Assembly: GCF_003967015.1 (NCBI RefSeq)
Contig: NZ_AP017560.1
Coordinates: forward strand, 2,418,001 to 2,482,000
Source of the DNA: Pseudanabaena sp. ABRG5-3
Lineage (GTDB): Bacteria; Cyanobacteriota; Cyanobacteriia; Pseudanabaenales; Pseudanabaenaceae
DNA: 64,000 nucleotides
Direction of reading: 5' to 3'
Below the pieces are notes generated by a model. That model was not told the DNA's origin and did no database searches. It was given only the letters and a program-made list of their open reading frames with translations. A program made the translations under genes and the position numbers. Positions within the stretch are counted from its first letter, which is position 1. The number at the start of each line of letters is the position of its first letter. Positions 33,374-43,156 of this stretch are shown here, one piece after another.

Positions 33374-34817
33374 TTAAACAGAAAGAGGCAGAAACACTTT
33401 AACTACAGTTTGCTCATAGGGAGTACTCTCAATTTCTAATCTACCGCCATGCAGCTCAACAAGTCGCTTGGCGATCGCTAAGCCTAAGCCCGTTCCCTGT
33501 TGAATATAGAGCTTTTTCTCAAACTTCATATAAGCACCAAAACTAGCAATCTGTTCTGGTTCAATCCCCTGTCCATGATCAGTTACAGATAAGCAGTATT
33601 CCTTGTCATCACTACTACCAGACACACTTACAGAAGTACCTTCAGGAGAAAACTTAAAACCATTATCAATAATTTCTTTAGCAATAGTATTTAAATAGGA
33701 ATCTGAGATTTGAATCGCCGCATCCTGAATATCAATAACTAGGTCAGCATTGCGATTGTAATGTTCGGCAGTCTTCTTCGCACAGCTCGCAATCTCAATA
33801 TCCACAAAAGTAGTCTTGCTATATCGCTAAGCCTAAGCCCGTTCCCTGTTGAATATAGAGCTTTTTCTCAAACTTCATATAAGCACCAAAACTAGCAATC
33901 TGTTCTGGTTCAATCCCCTGTCCATGATCAGTTACAGATAAGCAGTATTCCTTGTCATCACTACTACCAGACACACTTACAGAAGTACCTTCAGGAGAAA
34001 ACTTAAAACCATTATCAATAATTTCTTTAGCAATAGTATTTAAATAGGAATCTGAGATTTGAATCGCCGCATCCTGAATATCAATAACTAGGTCAGCATT
34101 GCGATTGTAATGTTCGGCAGTCTTCTTCGCACAGCTCGCAATCTCAATATCCACAAAAGTAGTCTTGCTATTACGAATTTGGGTTATCCACTCAGTACTA
34201 TTTTCCGTTGACTCCAACTCAGCATATAGCAAGAATTTCTTTACCATTTCGTGCATATTCCTTCCCGCTTTGCGAATGCGCTTACCAATATCAGGAACCT
34301 CATGGGCTTCCATCGCATGATAATTTTTGACCAAGATATCGGCTAAACCCATCACTTCGATCGCAGGAAATAGCAATTGATGCGGTAGTGACTTAGATAT
34401 ATTGCCCCGCAAATTATCTAGTTCTTGTCTGTAATAACTGTTGATTATGTCTTGTTTTTTGAACTGCGCATTGATTGCACCGAGTAATTCATCTCTGGTA
34501 AATGGTTTAGTCAAATAATCATCTGAACCAAGTTCCATGCCTTGACGGAAATCTGTTTTATCGGATTTGGCACTAAGAAATATAAAAGGAATTGCTGTAG
34601 TTGCAGGATTAGTTCTTAACGCGCTAATAACTCCATAGCCATCTATTTCTGGCATCATAATATCGCAAATAATCAAACTAGGAATCTGCTGCTGAGCCAT
34701 CTCTAAACCTTGGCGACCGTTATTTGCCGTGATCACCATATATCCCTCAGCTTGCAGCATCCTTGATGTATTTTGCAAAACGTTAGGGTTATCTTCGATG
34801 AGGAGAATTTTTTTCAT
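33374..34817 (-). pseudogene. Receiver-histidine kinase gene disrupted by a 349-bp tandem duplication
   Basis: The N terminus is an intact receiver (KKILLIEDNPNVLQ, phospho-Asp in LIICDIMMPEIDGYG, KPF at the end), followed by a helical domain with SLPHQLLFPAI and a HATPase domain (KEIIDNGFKFSPEG, GTGLGLAI). A 349-bp segment occurs twice in perfect tandem (33474-33822 and 33823-34171). Since 349 is not a multiple of 3, reading from 34817 stops at 33819, giving 332 aa. Removing one copy restores 364 aa ending at 33374. The truncated product lacks the last 32 residues of the ATPase domain. Confidence 0.88.
33474..34171. repeat. Perfect 349-bp tandem duplication
   Basis: Copy 1 is 33474-33822 and copy 2 is 33823-34171. 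Both start ATCGCTAAGCC and end GTCTTGCTAT; I find no difference between them. It lies wholly inside the kinase gene. Perfect identity implies a recent event or an assembly error. Confidence 0.92.
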
Positions 34818-34939
34818 ACTAGCTTGACAGTTTCCTTAATAATCATTATACCGATAGAGACCGTTACTCAAAATAAGACATAACACCTAGAAAATAAGTA
34901 AGTAAAGAGACTATATGTAATGATAACCACCCAAAAGAG

Positions 34940-36256
34940 TTAAGCAGTTTGAGAATTACTAAAATTTGCAGAATTATTGGCAGGATTATTTACAGGCTCG
35001 TAAAGTGGTAAGACAACTGTAAATTCTGTGCCAATGTTCAATTGAGTGTTGACAGAAATTGATCCGTTATGGATATCTACACAGTTTTTTACAATTGATA
35101 GACCTAGACCTGTTCCAGGTAATATACCTACATTTTTACCACGATGAAATGCACTGAATAAGTGGGTTAAATCTTCTTCAGGAATACCAATACCATGATC
35201 GCCAACAGTAAAGGTTACATTCTCCCGATTAATGGAAATTTTAAAATCAATATCACTATCTTCAGGAGAATATTTAATTGCATTGGTAGTCAAATTTGAT
35301 AGAATTTGTCGCAATAGTTTTTCATCCATTCTAACTATTAGTTCTGGAATTTCATTTTGCAAATGGATATTTTCAATTAACACATTATCAATTAGATTAT
35401 GAAAAAGTGAATTCAGATTATAATTCTTGCCAAATGTTCTTTTAATTTGCCGTAATAGTTGTTTGCAGAATTTCAAAAGATCAAACTCAGTTAAGTTTAG
35501 TTTAGTTTTATTAGCATTAGTCCGACTGAGGAATAATACATCCTCCATCAAATCAGTCATATGCTTAACCTCTGATTGAATTTGATGTAGTTGTTCAGTT
35601 TGTTCTTCTTTTGTCCATTCGTAGTGTTCGAGTAGTTCGGAGGCACTTTGAATAGTAGTAAGAGGAGTCCGAAACTCATGGGAAACAACTGAAATAAAGT
35701 TGGTTTTCATTTCACTTAGCTCTTGTTCCTGTTTAAGCGATCGCGCTAATACAGAAGCAGACAGTTGCAATTGTTCATTTTGTTCTTGAAGCTTCTTTTG
35801 GAGTGAGCATAACCGCAAATGGGTTTCGATTCTAGCTAATACTTCAATTAATTGAAATGGTTTACTAATATAGTCCACACCGCCAACAGAGAAAGCTTCC
35901 ACTTTTTCCGATGGCTCTTCGATCGAACTAATAAAAATGATAGGAATTGCTTGAGTTTTAGGATTATCTTTTAATATTTTACAAACTTCATAGCCATCAA
36001 TATCAGGCATCCGAATATCAAGTAAGATTATGTCAGGTAATTGGCTATTTGCTTTTTCTAACGCATCTTTTCCATTTGTAGCTTGCTCAACTTTATAACC
36101 CTGTCTGATGAGCATCAGCGATAGCAGTTGAATGTTATAAACAGTATCATCAACAATCAAGACTGAAGAATTATTTCCTTGATGTTCCTCTTTAAATTTA
36201 ACTTCTTCTGGATCTGAATTCTGATTTTGCATCAGGTTTGATTCTGGGTTAGTCAT
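34940..36256 (-). CDS. Hybrid response regulator-histidine kinase
   Basis: 438 aa. The receiver is at about 30-150 (SVLIVDDTVYNIQLLSLML; phospho-Asp in IILLDIRMPDIDGYE). A coiled linker follows, then HisKA with NFISVVSHEFRTPLTTIQSA and HATPase (TNAIKYSPEDSD, GDHGIGIPEEDL, GTGLGLSIVKN). All kinase boxes are present. It precedes the broken kinase gene by about 120 bp in the same orientation, so the two could have formed one signalling unit. No transmembrane segment, hence cytoplasmic; the input is probably phosphorylation of the receiver. Confidence 0.9.
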   Translation of the reverse strand: MTNPESNLMQNQNSDPEEVKFKEEHQGNNSSVLIVDDTVYNIQLLSLMLIRQGYKVEQATNGKDALEKANSQLPDIILLDIRMPDIDGYEVCKILKDNPKTQAIPIIFISSIEEPSEKVEAFSVGGVDYISKPFQLIEVLARIETHLRLCSLQKKLQEQNEQLQLSASVLARSLKQEQELSEMKTNFISVVSHEFRTPLTTIQSASELLEHYEWTKEEQTEQLHQIQSEVKHMTDLMEDVLFLSRTNANKTKLNLTEFDLLKFCKQLLRQIKRTFGKNYNLNSLFHNLIDNVLIENIHLQNEIPELIVRMDEKLLRQILSNLTTNAIKYSPEDSDIDFKISINRENVTFTVGDHGIGIPEEDLTHLFSAFHRGKNVGILPGTGLGLSIVKNCVDIHNGSISVNTQLNIGTEFTVVLPLYEPVNNPANNSANFSNSQTA

Positions 36257-36302
36257 ATATCTAAAATTATGATCTATGTAAACATAATACTCTTTAGTAA
36301 AA

Positions 36303-36406
36303 TATATAGGGCTTACGCAATGCTAACGAATTTACTGGGTTTTGAGTGGATGTGGCGCAGGCAAAGCTCGCGCCACATCCACTCAATGCGTAAGTCCTAT
36401 ATATAG
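36303..36406. mobile_element. Family C element with TATAGGGCTTACGCA-type termini
   Basis: Left end ATATAGGGCTTACGCA and right end TGCGTAAGTCCTATAT are inverted. The middle has a 15-bp hairpin (36344-36384) with an 11-nt loop. Termini of the GGACTTACGCA type are common in cyanobacterial insertion elements, so this is probably a short non-autonomous derivative. Confidence 0.7.
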
Positions 36407-36453
36407 AAATAAGAATTTGCCATTTATTTTGGCATGTCTATCTTGGTAAATCT

Positions 36454-37206
36454 ATGCGTTTTTCAGTTATTTTGCCTTGTTTTCAAGAAATTCGTCATGG
36501 ATATCTAGATCGCATTCTCACTAACTTAGTCGAGCAAAGTGGCGACAAAGAAATCATTGCCGTTGTGAGTGCTAGTGATGATGGAACTGAACAGGTTTTA
36601 AAGACATATGCTGCAAAGTGTTCAGATTTTTATGTGGTGCGATCGCCTGCCCGAAATCGGGCGCAGAGGCTCAATGATGGAATTGCCATTAGTACAGGGG
36701 AGATTATTTTATTACACCATCCTGCAACTCTTTTGCCAGAGAAAAATGCCTTAAAGTTAATTGAGCAAACTTTGGGATCTGAGAGATCTGATTATGCTTG
36801 GGGTGCGTTTCAGCATAGTTTTGATGATCCCCATTGGTTGTTACGTTTTACATCTTGGTATTCTGACAATGTACGGGTTAAGCAAAAGGGAGTTGTCTAC
36901 CTCGATCACTGCCCATTTGTCGATCGCCAAGTCTTAGCCCAAGTTGGCAATATCCCCGAACTCGATATATTTGAAGATACAGTTTTAAGCGATCGCCTTC
37001 GCCAATTTTCTAAACCAGTACTCGCTCAAGGCAAGGTGATCACCTCAGCAAGGAGATTTCAGCAGAGGGGAATATATCGTCATGCCATGCTCAACCAATT
37101 ATTAAAAGCCTGTTATCACTTCAAGATCGATCCTACATGGCTCAATCGTCTATATGAACAAAAAGCTGGCATTAACGTCAAATATGAAGAAGGTTTAAAA
37201 AAATAA
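36454..37206 (+). CDS. Family 2 glycosyltransferase
   Basis: 250 aa. N-terminal RFSVILPCFQEIRHGYLDRI, then AVVSASDDGTEQVL, NRAQRLNDGIAISTGEIILL with the sugar-nucleotide binding part, and ELDIFEDTVLSDRLRQF as the acceptor-site ED motif. The expected metal-binding DxD reads HHP in LLLHHPATLL, as in TIGR04283-like enzymes that use variant motifs. Cytoplasmic, single domain. No polysaccharide cluster adjacent, so the substrate is unknown. Confidence 0.82.
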   Translation: MRFSVILPCFQEIRHGYLDRILTNLVEQSGDKEIIAVVSASDDGTEQVLKTYAAKCSDFYVVRSPARNRAQRLNDGIAISTGEIILLHHPATLLPEKNALKLIEQTLGSERSDYAWGAFQHSFDDPHWLLRFTSWYSDNVRVKQKGVVYLDHCPFVDRQVLAQVGNIPELDIFEDTVLSDRLRQFSKPVLAQGKVITSARRFQQRGIYRHAMLNQLLKACYHFKIDPTWLNRLYEQKAGINVKYEEGLKK

Positions 37207-37406
37207 TTAGTTGCTACCCTTGAAGGAAAACGGCGACTGTATGACAAAACAACTTTTTGTAGTTACAAAGCCTATATAAATCCTGATAAATTAACGAAAA
37301 TTGTCCAATCCCTTGATTGGCTGCAATAATAATGCAACTAACGTAAACACTAGCAATCCCTGAGATCAAGCTACAAACTAAAAATTTTAATGAGGAGTTT
37401 TTAAGA

Positions 37407-38675
37407 GTGACAGGCTCTAACACTAATCGCATTCATGCCTATAGCCGATTACAGCGATCGCCACAATATCAAAAATCGCACAAAAAATCGCACTCATGGC
37501 AATCGGTTGTATATCGTGGTGGGGATATCCTATTTGCAACTTGGGTGGGACTGATTTGTGCTGTGCCACCTTGCTATATGCAGACTGAGTTTCAAACACC
37601 AGTCGAGGCGGCAGAACTCAAAATGGCGCAAGCGATTGTCCCAATTTCTCCTCGCGCCGTTAATCCTCTCACGCTCGATCTTGCCGATGATCTGTTAGAG
37701 AGCGATCGCTCCAATCTCCTGCAAGCGATCGACAATAGTATTCAATATATTCGCACCCCTAATGCTGCCAAACGTTATCCTGTAGCGGGAATTAGTCAAG
37801 ATCTCATGGAGCGTAGTTTGGTGCGTTTTCGTCGCCTTGTCCAAGTGTCGCGCACTGCCAAGGATCTCCAACAAGCTGTAAATCGTGAGTTCAATTTATA
37901 TCAGTCGGTGGGGCGCGATGGCACGGGACTGGTGCAGTTTACGGGATATTACGAAGCGGTATATAAGGCGAGTCGGACTCGGACTGATGAGTTCAAATAT
38001 CCTTTATACCGCTTACCTGCTGACTTTGGAGAATGGAGTTCGCCCCATCCCACTCGGGCCATGCTTGAGGGGAGCAAAAAATTAGCAGGACTAGAAATCG
38101 CATGGTTAAGCGATCGCTTCCAAGCTTTTTTGGTACATGTCCAAGGCTCAGCAAGGTTTGAGTTACCCGATGGCAAACTATTGACCGTAGGCTATGCAGG
38201 CAAAACCGATCAGCCCTATCGCTCAGTGGGAGCCGAGCTAGTCAGAGATGGCAAAATGCGTCTCGAAGAGGTGACCCTACAAACCCTCATTGAATATTTC
38301 CAAAAAAATCCCCAAGACTTAAATACCTATCTCAATCGCAATCCTAGTTTTGTCTTTTTCCGCGAAACTAATGGCAAGCCTGCCCAAGGTAGTCTTGGTT
38401 GGCCAGTGAGTGCCGAGCGCTCGATCGCTACAGACAAAAAAATCTTCCCCTCTGGCGGTATTGCCCTCATTCAAACCGAAATCCCCTTTGAAAATCCCCA
38501 AACTGGCAAACTAGAACTGCGTAAAGTACAACGCTTTGTCCTCGATCAAGATACGGGTGGGGCAATTCGTGGGGCGGGGCGTGTAGATATTTTTATGGGA
38601 ACAGGCGATCGCTCAAAGCAACGTGCGGGGCTGATTAAAGGTGACGGTCAATTGTATTATCTTGTACTAAAGTAA
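37407..38675 (+). CDS. mltA: MltA-type lytic transglycosylase
   Basis: 422 aa from GTG 37407, with GAGGAG upstream. A basic N terminus and hydrophobic segment (about 40-55) suggest an export signal. MltA domain features: VQFTGYYEAVYKASRTRTDE, YPLYRLP and a long beta region. The C-terminal 3D domain has DTGGAIRGAGRVDIFMGTGD with the catalytic Asp residues. It would cleave peptidoglycan glycan strands to anhydro-muropeptides. It stands alone in its region. Confidence 0.9.
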   Translation: MTGSNTNRIHAYSRLQRSPQYQKSHKKSHSWQSVVYRGGDILFATWVGLICAVPPCYMQTEFQTPVEAAELKMAQAIVPISPRAVNPLTLDLADDLLESDRSNLLQAIDNSIQYIRTPNAAKRYPVAGISQDLMERSLVRFRRLVQVSRTAKDLQQAVNREFNLYQSVGRDGTGLVQFTGYYEAVYKASRTRTDEFKYPLYRLPADFGEWSSPHPTRAMLEGSKKLAGLEIAWLSDRFQAFLVHVQGSARFELPDGKLLTVGYAGKTDQPYRSVGAELVRDGKMRLEEVTLQTLIEYFQKNPQDLNTYLNRNPSFVFFRETNGKPAQGSLGWPVSAERSIATDKKIFPSGGIALIQTEIPFENPQTGKLELRKVQRFVLDQDTGGAIRGAGRVDIFMGTGDRSKQRAGLIKGDGQLYYLVLK

Positions 38676-38678
38676 ATT

Positions 38679-38813
38679 TATAGTGGTAGTACAAGCTATA
38701 GCGTTAGCCAGTTATGTTAGGACAAACCCAAAACCCAAAAGAGAGTTGCGGCGCTTCGCGCCGCAACTCTCTTTTGGGTTTTATTTTGGCTATAGTTATA
38801 CTACCTAACTATA
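38679..38813. mobile_element. Family B hairpin element, copy 1
   Basis: Termini TATAGTGGTAGTA and TACTACCTAACTATA are inverted with small gaps. An inner hairpin (38730-38782) has 25-bp perfect arms and a TTC loop. The left arm has TTAGGACAAACCCAAAACCC, close to family B copy 2. No coding capacity. Confidence 0.7.
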
Positions 38814-38829
38814 AGTAAGAGAAAAATTT

Positions 38830-39090
38830 ATGCCAATTAATAATCCTTTTACGCTCAGAATGCAGATTACGCGAATGTTTGAACAGGGACAGTCACTCTT
38901 TGCGGAAATCAAAGTCCAAGATTGGCTCAAGGAACGCAGGCATAATCCTAAGGATTATATAATTCGCTTTAATCAAAAAATGGCTCCTGTGGGTTCTGTT
39001 TCCTCAGTTAACGTAGAGATAGAACTCCTTCGCAAAGACGGACAACCCGTTGATGAATGGCTATTACAAGAACTTAATCGTCAAAGCTAA
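38830..39090 (+). CDS. Unrecognised 86-aa protein
   Basis: Short soluble protein: FTLRMQITRMFEQGQSLFAE, then VQDWLKERRHNPKDYIIRFN and VEIELLRKDGQPVDEWLLQE. Composition and codon use match a real cyanobacterial gene, and it starts just after the family B element. I do not recognise the family. Confidence 0.5.
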   Translation: MPINNPFTLRMQITRMFEQGQSLFAEIKVQDWLKERRHNPKDYIIRFNQKMAPVGSVSSVNVEIELLRKDGQPVDEWLLQELNRQS

Positions 39091-39132
39091 AAAATATTCA
39101 ACTGCTCACAATGCTGAGTAGTTTAAAGTGTA

Positions 39133-39783
39133 ATGAATGCCATTTTATTTGATCTTGATGGAACTCTCACTGATCCTAAAATCGGGATTACAACCTGTAT
39201 TCAATATGCGATCGCCAATCTTGGCTATCAACCACCTGCAACCACGGATCTGTTATGGTGTATTGGTCCGCCCCTGTCAGTAAGCTTTGCTAAGCTTTTA
39301 GAAACTAATGATCGAAATTTAGTTGATAAAGCAATTTCTTTATATCGCGATCGCTTTTCAACTATTGGCTTATTCGAGAATCTGCTCTACCCTGATATCC
39401 CCGAAACTCTGAAATTAATTCGGAGTGAAGGCTATCAAACCTATGTAGCAACCTCTAAGCCCCATGTTTATGCTAAGAGAATTATCGAGCATTTTGGCTT
39501 GTCATCAATGTTTGATGGTATCTATGGTAGTGAACTAGATGGGACAAATAGCATCAAAAGCGAACTAATCCGCCATATTCTGGATCAAGAAAATATGGCT
39601 CCTGCTCAGACCATGATGATCGGCGATCGCTATCATGATGTGGTTGGCGCAAAACAAAACCAAGTTTTAGCGATCGGTGTCACCTATGGCTATGGTACTG
39701 AAGCAGAGCTAAAAGAACATGGTGTCGATCTGCTAGCCCATTCTCCTCAGGAAATTCCTCACTTAATATTGAATATATATTGA
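39133..39783 (+). CDS. HAD-family phosphatase, phosphoglycolate phosphatase-like
   Basis: 216 aa. HAD motif I is LFDLDGTLTDPKIG with both Asp, motif II is YVATSKP, motif III Lys is near GTNSIKSELI, and motif IV is MIGDRYHDVVGAKQN. The cap contains LLWCIGPPLSVSF, typical of phosphoglycolate phosphatase/PGMB-like enzymes. Substrate specificity cannot be read from sequence. It is 10 bp before the MoxR gene and may be co-transcribed. Confidence 0.85.
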   Translation: MNAILFDLDGTLTDPKIGITTCIQYAIANLGYQPPATTDLLWCIGPPLSVSFAKLLETNDRNLVDKAISLYRDRFSTIGLFENLLYPDIPETLKLIRSEGYQTYVATSKPHVYAKRIIEHFGLSSMFDGIYGSELDGTNSIKSELIRHILDQENMAPAQTMMIGDRYHDVVGAKQNQVLAIGVTYGYGTEAELKEHGVDLLAHSPQEIPHLILNIY

Positions 39784-39793
39784 ATATAATTGT

Positions 39794-40744
39794 ATGAGCA
39801 AAACTCAGGCTCCCTTCCATCAACTAGCAGAGAAACTCAGCAGTGTCGTCTTTGGACAATCGGTTTTAGTGAATCAGTTACTGATTGCCTTGCTATCTGG
39901 TGGTCATGTCATTCTCGAAGGTGTCCCCGGAACTGGTAAAACTCTTACAGTTAAAGTTCTAGCCAAACTTCTACAGGCGGAATTTCGGCGCATTCAGTTG
40001 ACTCCAGATATTTTGCCGTCGGATATTCTGGGAACTAATATTTTTGACCTCAATACTCGTAAATTTGTTCTTAAGAAAGGGCCAGTTTTTACGCAGATTC
40101 TCTTAACGGATGAAATTAACCGCACTCCACCCAAGACTCAATCTGCGTTGCTAGAAGCAATGGAAGAACGTCAGGTAACACTAGATGGAGAGAGCCTCCC
40201 CCTATCTGAGCTATTCTGGACGATCGCTACGCAAAACTCCCTAGAATTTGAAGGAACCTATCCCTTACCCGAAGCGCAGTTGGATCGCTTCCTATTTAAG
40301 TTAATCGTCAACTATCCCGATCCCGCTTCTGAAAAGCAGATGTTGCTAAGCAGTCATGAAGGGGGACGCACCAATCGTAGCAATTTATCTCAATTACAGC
40401 CGATTGCCACAGTTGAGCAATGTCTACAGGCACAGAAAGAAGTTCGCGCTATCAATGTCCATGAATCGGTAATTGATTATCTATTAGCTCTAGTGGAACG
40501 AACAAGGCGACATCCTGATTTATCATTAGGAGCTTCACCAAGAGCGGCAGTTGCTTGGTTACTGGCTAGTAAGGCATCAGCTTGGCTATCGGAACGGGAG
40601 TTTGTGACCCCTGATGATATTAAGATCGTTGCACCACCACTATTACGTCACCGCTTAATTCTACGTTCTGAAGCGCAATTGGATGGAGTATCCATCGAAT
40701 CTGTGATCCAATCTCTTCTCAAACAGGTGGCTGTACCACGATGA
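39794..40744 (+). CDS. MoxR-family AAA ATPase
   Basis: 316 aa. Walker A is ILEGVPGTGKTLTVK, Walker B is LLTDEINRTPPKTQSALLEA, sensor 1 lies in LFWTIATQN and sensor 2 near GASPRAAVAWL. MoxR proteins act as chaperones for their neighbours, typically a VWA-like DUF58 protein, as here: the next start overlaps by 4 nt. The cluster that follows has SpoIIM, RDD, DUF4129 and DUF4350 proteins, a common set in cyanobacteria and actinobacteria. Confidence 0.93.
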   Translation: MSKTQAPFHQLAEKLSSVVFGQSVLVNQLLIALLSGGHVILEGVPGTGKTLTVKVLAKLLQAEFRRIQLTPDILPSDILGTNIFDLNTRKFVLKKGPVFTQILLTDEINRTPPKTQSALLEAMEERQVTLDGESLPLSELFWTIATQNSLEFEGTYPLPEAQLDRFLFKLIVNYPDPASEKQMLLSSHEGGRTNRSNLSQLQPIATVEQCLQAQKEVRAINVHESVIDYLLALVERTRRHPDLSLGASPRAAVAWLLASKASAWLSEREFVTPDDIKIVAPPLLRHRLILRSEAQLDGVSIESVIQSLLKQVAVPR

Positions 40745-42072
40745 CCCCAACTAGCCGTACCTATTTGCTTTTGTTTTTGGGCGGTGCGATCGCCACAATT
40801 GTCTCAGCGATCGCGGGAACGGATCTGCGATGGCAGGTATCATCTCTCATTTTATTCTTGTGGAATCTGACACTTCTATTCATGGTTTGGTTGGATTCTC
40901 GCCAGATTGAGCCTGTCAATGCTATTCGGCATCCCCTTCCCCGCTTATCCATCGGACGTGACAATTCTATAACAATTACGGTTGCAGGTAGAATTGGGGA
41001 CAGAGTGCAAATTCGAGACGGATTTCCCTCCGATTTCCAAGTAAGTCATACCCAGCTTGAAGTTGTACTAGAGCAAGAGACTACGCAAGATCTGGTTTAT
41101 ACAGTCCACCCCCTTGTGCGTGGAGAATATGCTTGGCAAGATATGCAGATTCGTCAGATTGGGCGTTGGGGACTAGCTTGGCGGTCTTGGAAAACTGCGT
41201 CTCAGGCAACTGTAGGTGTTTATCCTGATCTTATGTCCTTGAGATCGCTCTCGATCAAGTTGGCTTTACAATCTACGGGATCGATAGAGTCGCGCCGACG
41301 TTTAGGGATTGGGACTGAGTTTTCGGAACTGAGAGAATATAATGCGGGTGACGATCTGCGGCTAGTGGATTGGAAAGCGACTGCCAAACGGAGCAAACCG
41401 ATGGTGCGGGTTCTTGAACCAGAACATGAGCAAACTTTGATTATTTTGCTAGATCGTGGTCGCTTAATGACTGCAAAGATTCAGGGCATGACCCGCTTTG
41501 ATTTTGGGATGAATGCTGCCCTCGGACTAGCCCTAGCAGGCATTCATCGTGGCGATCGCGTGGGGATAGGCGTATTTGATCGCAAAATCCATACTTGGAT
41601 TCCTCCTGAACGGGGGCAAGCCCAGATGGCAAAATTTATTGAACGCCTGACCCCGATTCAACCTGAGTTACTAGAACCTGATTATGTTAATGCGGTAACT
41701 ACCGTTGTCCAGCAACAAATCCGTCGCGCCCTTGTGGTGGTAATTACCGATATCGTTGATGCTGTTGCTTCGGCAGAATTGTTATTAGCACTCGCCAGAC
41801 TACGCCCCCGATATTTACCCTTCTGCGTAACCTTGCGTGATCCTGAAGTCGATCGCCTTGCCCATACGGCAACTCTCATTTCTGAAAGTACCAATCAAGC
41901 GATCGCTGCTTCCTATAGCCGAGCAGTAGCTTTAGATCTAATTTCTCAGCGCGAATTAGCCTTTGCTTCTCTCAAACAAAAAGGTGTATTGGTTCTAGAT
42001 GCTCCTGCCAATCAAGTAAGTGAAGAATTAGTAAATCGCTATTTAATGTTGAAATTAAAAAATCAACTGTAA
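40741..42072 (+). CDS. DUF58 protein with VWA-like domain
   Basis: 443 aa. Two membrane segments near the N terminus (LLLFLGGAIATIV, SLILFLWNLTLLFMV). A beta-sandwich region follows, then the DUF58 core FSELREYNAGDDLRLVDWKA, and a VWA-like fold (LIILLDRGRLM, RRALVVVITDIVDAV). It overlaps the MoxR gene (ATGA) and is its likely client. The cytoplasmic VWA-like part may bind a metal ion. Confidence 0.9.
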   Translation: MTPTSRTYLLLFLGGAIATIVSAIAGTDLRWQVSSLILFLWNLTLLFMVWLDSRQIEPVNAIRHPLPRLSIGRDNSITITVAGRIGDRVQIRDGFPSDFQVSHTQLEVVLEQETTQDLVYTVHPLVRGEYAWQDMQIRQIGRWGLAWRSWKTASQATVGVYPDLMSLRSLSIKLALQSTGSIESRRRLGIGTEFSELREYNAGDDLRLVDWKATAKRSKPMVRVLEPEHEQTLIILLDRGRLMTAKIQGMTRFDFGMNAALGLALAGIHRGDRVGIGVFDRKIHTWIPPERGQAQMAKFIERLTPIQPELLEPDYVNAVTTVVQQQIRRALVVVITDIVDAVASAELLLALARLRPRYLPFCVTLRDPEVDRLAHTATLISESTNQAIAASYSRAVALDLISQRELAFASLKQKGVLVLDAPANQVSEELVNRYLMLKLKNQL

Positions 42073-42087
42073 TCCTAATGGTTACTT

Positions 42088-42128
42088 AAAATACGAGTGG
42101 CAGCGCGAAGCGCTGCCACTTGTATTTT
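42088..42128. repeat. 41-nt palindrome between convergent genes
   Basis: Arms AAAATACGAGTGGCAGCGC and GCGCTGCCACTTGTATTTT with loop GAA, one G-T or mismatch. It stands between the DUF58 and SpoIIM genes, and serves as a likely terminator for both. Confidence 0.8.
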
Positions 42129-42133
42129 GGTTT

Positions 42134-43093
42134 TTAAAGTGATGATGGACGGTTCCGAAAATAGGCGAGCAATCCACACAGAAGTAGAGTTCCTCCTAGA
42201 TATTTGAATGGTGCTGGTATAGCAGGATTAGGTGAGATAAATCCCTCGATCGCTCCTGCAATTAGCAACAAAGGAACAACACCAAACATCAATTGAGCAG
42301 CCTGATTGCCATAGATTTTGAAAGCATCAATGCGGCGATAGGGGGCGGGGAATAGTAGCGCTTTGGCAATTAATAAACCTGCGGCTCCTGCTAAAAAAAT
42401 TGCAGGTAACTCCAGCGCTCCGTGGGGAAAGACAAACGCCCAGAAAGGATATGCCAATCCATTTTGCTGAACTAAAGCCCCGATTGCTCCCAATAAAATC
42501 CCATTAAAAAATAAAAAATAAGCTGTCAACAAACCACCCGTAATCCCACCAGCCACAGTGCGGAAGCAAACAGTCATATTATTGATAGCAATGCCACTGG
42601 ATGCAAGGGGTTCAGAACCTAAAATCGATCCCATCCACAATTCGCCACGATCGCGAACTAGGGAGATTAATCGTTCTGGGACAACCAATGCTAAAAACGA
42701 TGGATCACGCCAAGAAAACCACCAAGCAATCAGCGCACCGACCATAAATAGCATGGTAGCGATCGCAATATAAACTCTAGACTCGTACACTACTGAAGGA
42801 AATCCCCAGAGATAAAAGGATAGAACTGCACGCCATTCCTGTTTGCGCGATCCTTGATAAATCTGACTGTAACTACGGGAAGTCAGAGTTTGTAACTGCT
42901 GGATGATTGTCTCTCCCAATTGGTTAGTCTTCGCCCGTGCAAGATCAGCAGATACTGATCGGTAAAGACTAGCCAGTAAAGCAATCTCGTCGGCTTTTAG
43001 GGATTTGAGTCCTTTAGTTTCTAAGCGTTTTAGTAGAGCTTCTAGCTCTTGCCATTGAATCTCGCGCCTTGCTATCCAACGTTGTACATCCAT
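42134..43093 (-). CDS. SpoIIM/DUF95 membrane protein
   Basis: 319 aa. The N-terminal half is soluble and helical (VQRWIARREIQWQELEALLK), the second half has about five helices with FPHGALELPAIFLAGAAGLL, the signature of the SpoIIM family. Encoded opposite to its neighbours, but the membership of the cluster (MoxR, RDD, DUF4129) is normal. Function outside sporulation is unknown, perhaps membrane remodelling. Confidence 0.88.
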   Translation of the reverse strand: MDVQRWIARREIQWQELEALLKRLETKGLKSLKADEIALLASLYRSVSADLARAKTNQLGETIIQQLQTLTSRSYSQIYQGSRKQEWRAVLSFYLWGFPSVVYESRVYIAIATMLFMVGALIAWWFSWRDPSFLALVVPERLISLVRDRGELWMGSILGSEPLASSGIAINNMTVCFRTVAGGITGGLLTAYFLFFNGILLGAIGALVQQNGLAYPFWAFVFPHGALELPAIFLAGAAGLLIAKALLFPAPYRRIDAFKIYGNQAAQLMFGVVPLLLIAGAIEGFISPNPAIPAPFKYLGGTLLLCGLLAYFRNRPSSL

Positions 43094-43156
43094 GATCTTG
43101 AATTAGCTGTTAATCTAAGTTAGCCTAAACCAAATGCGAAATTAGAGGTTTGTCCC

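Noticed and set aside
33374-33805. A separate 143-aa histidine kinase fragment gene
   Set aside because: It is the displaced 3' end of the gene at 34817, created by the 349-bp duplication, and has no own start signal.
42558-42773. 71-aa plus-strand frame inside the SpoIIM gene
   Set aside because: It is a shadow of a well-supported membrane protein gene and has no SD.
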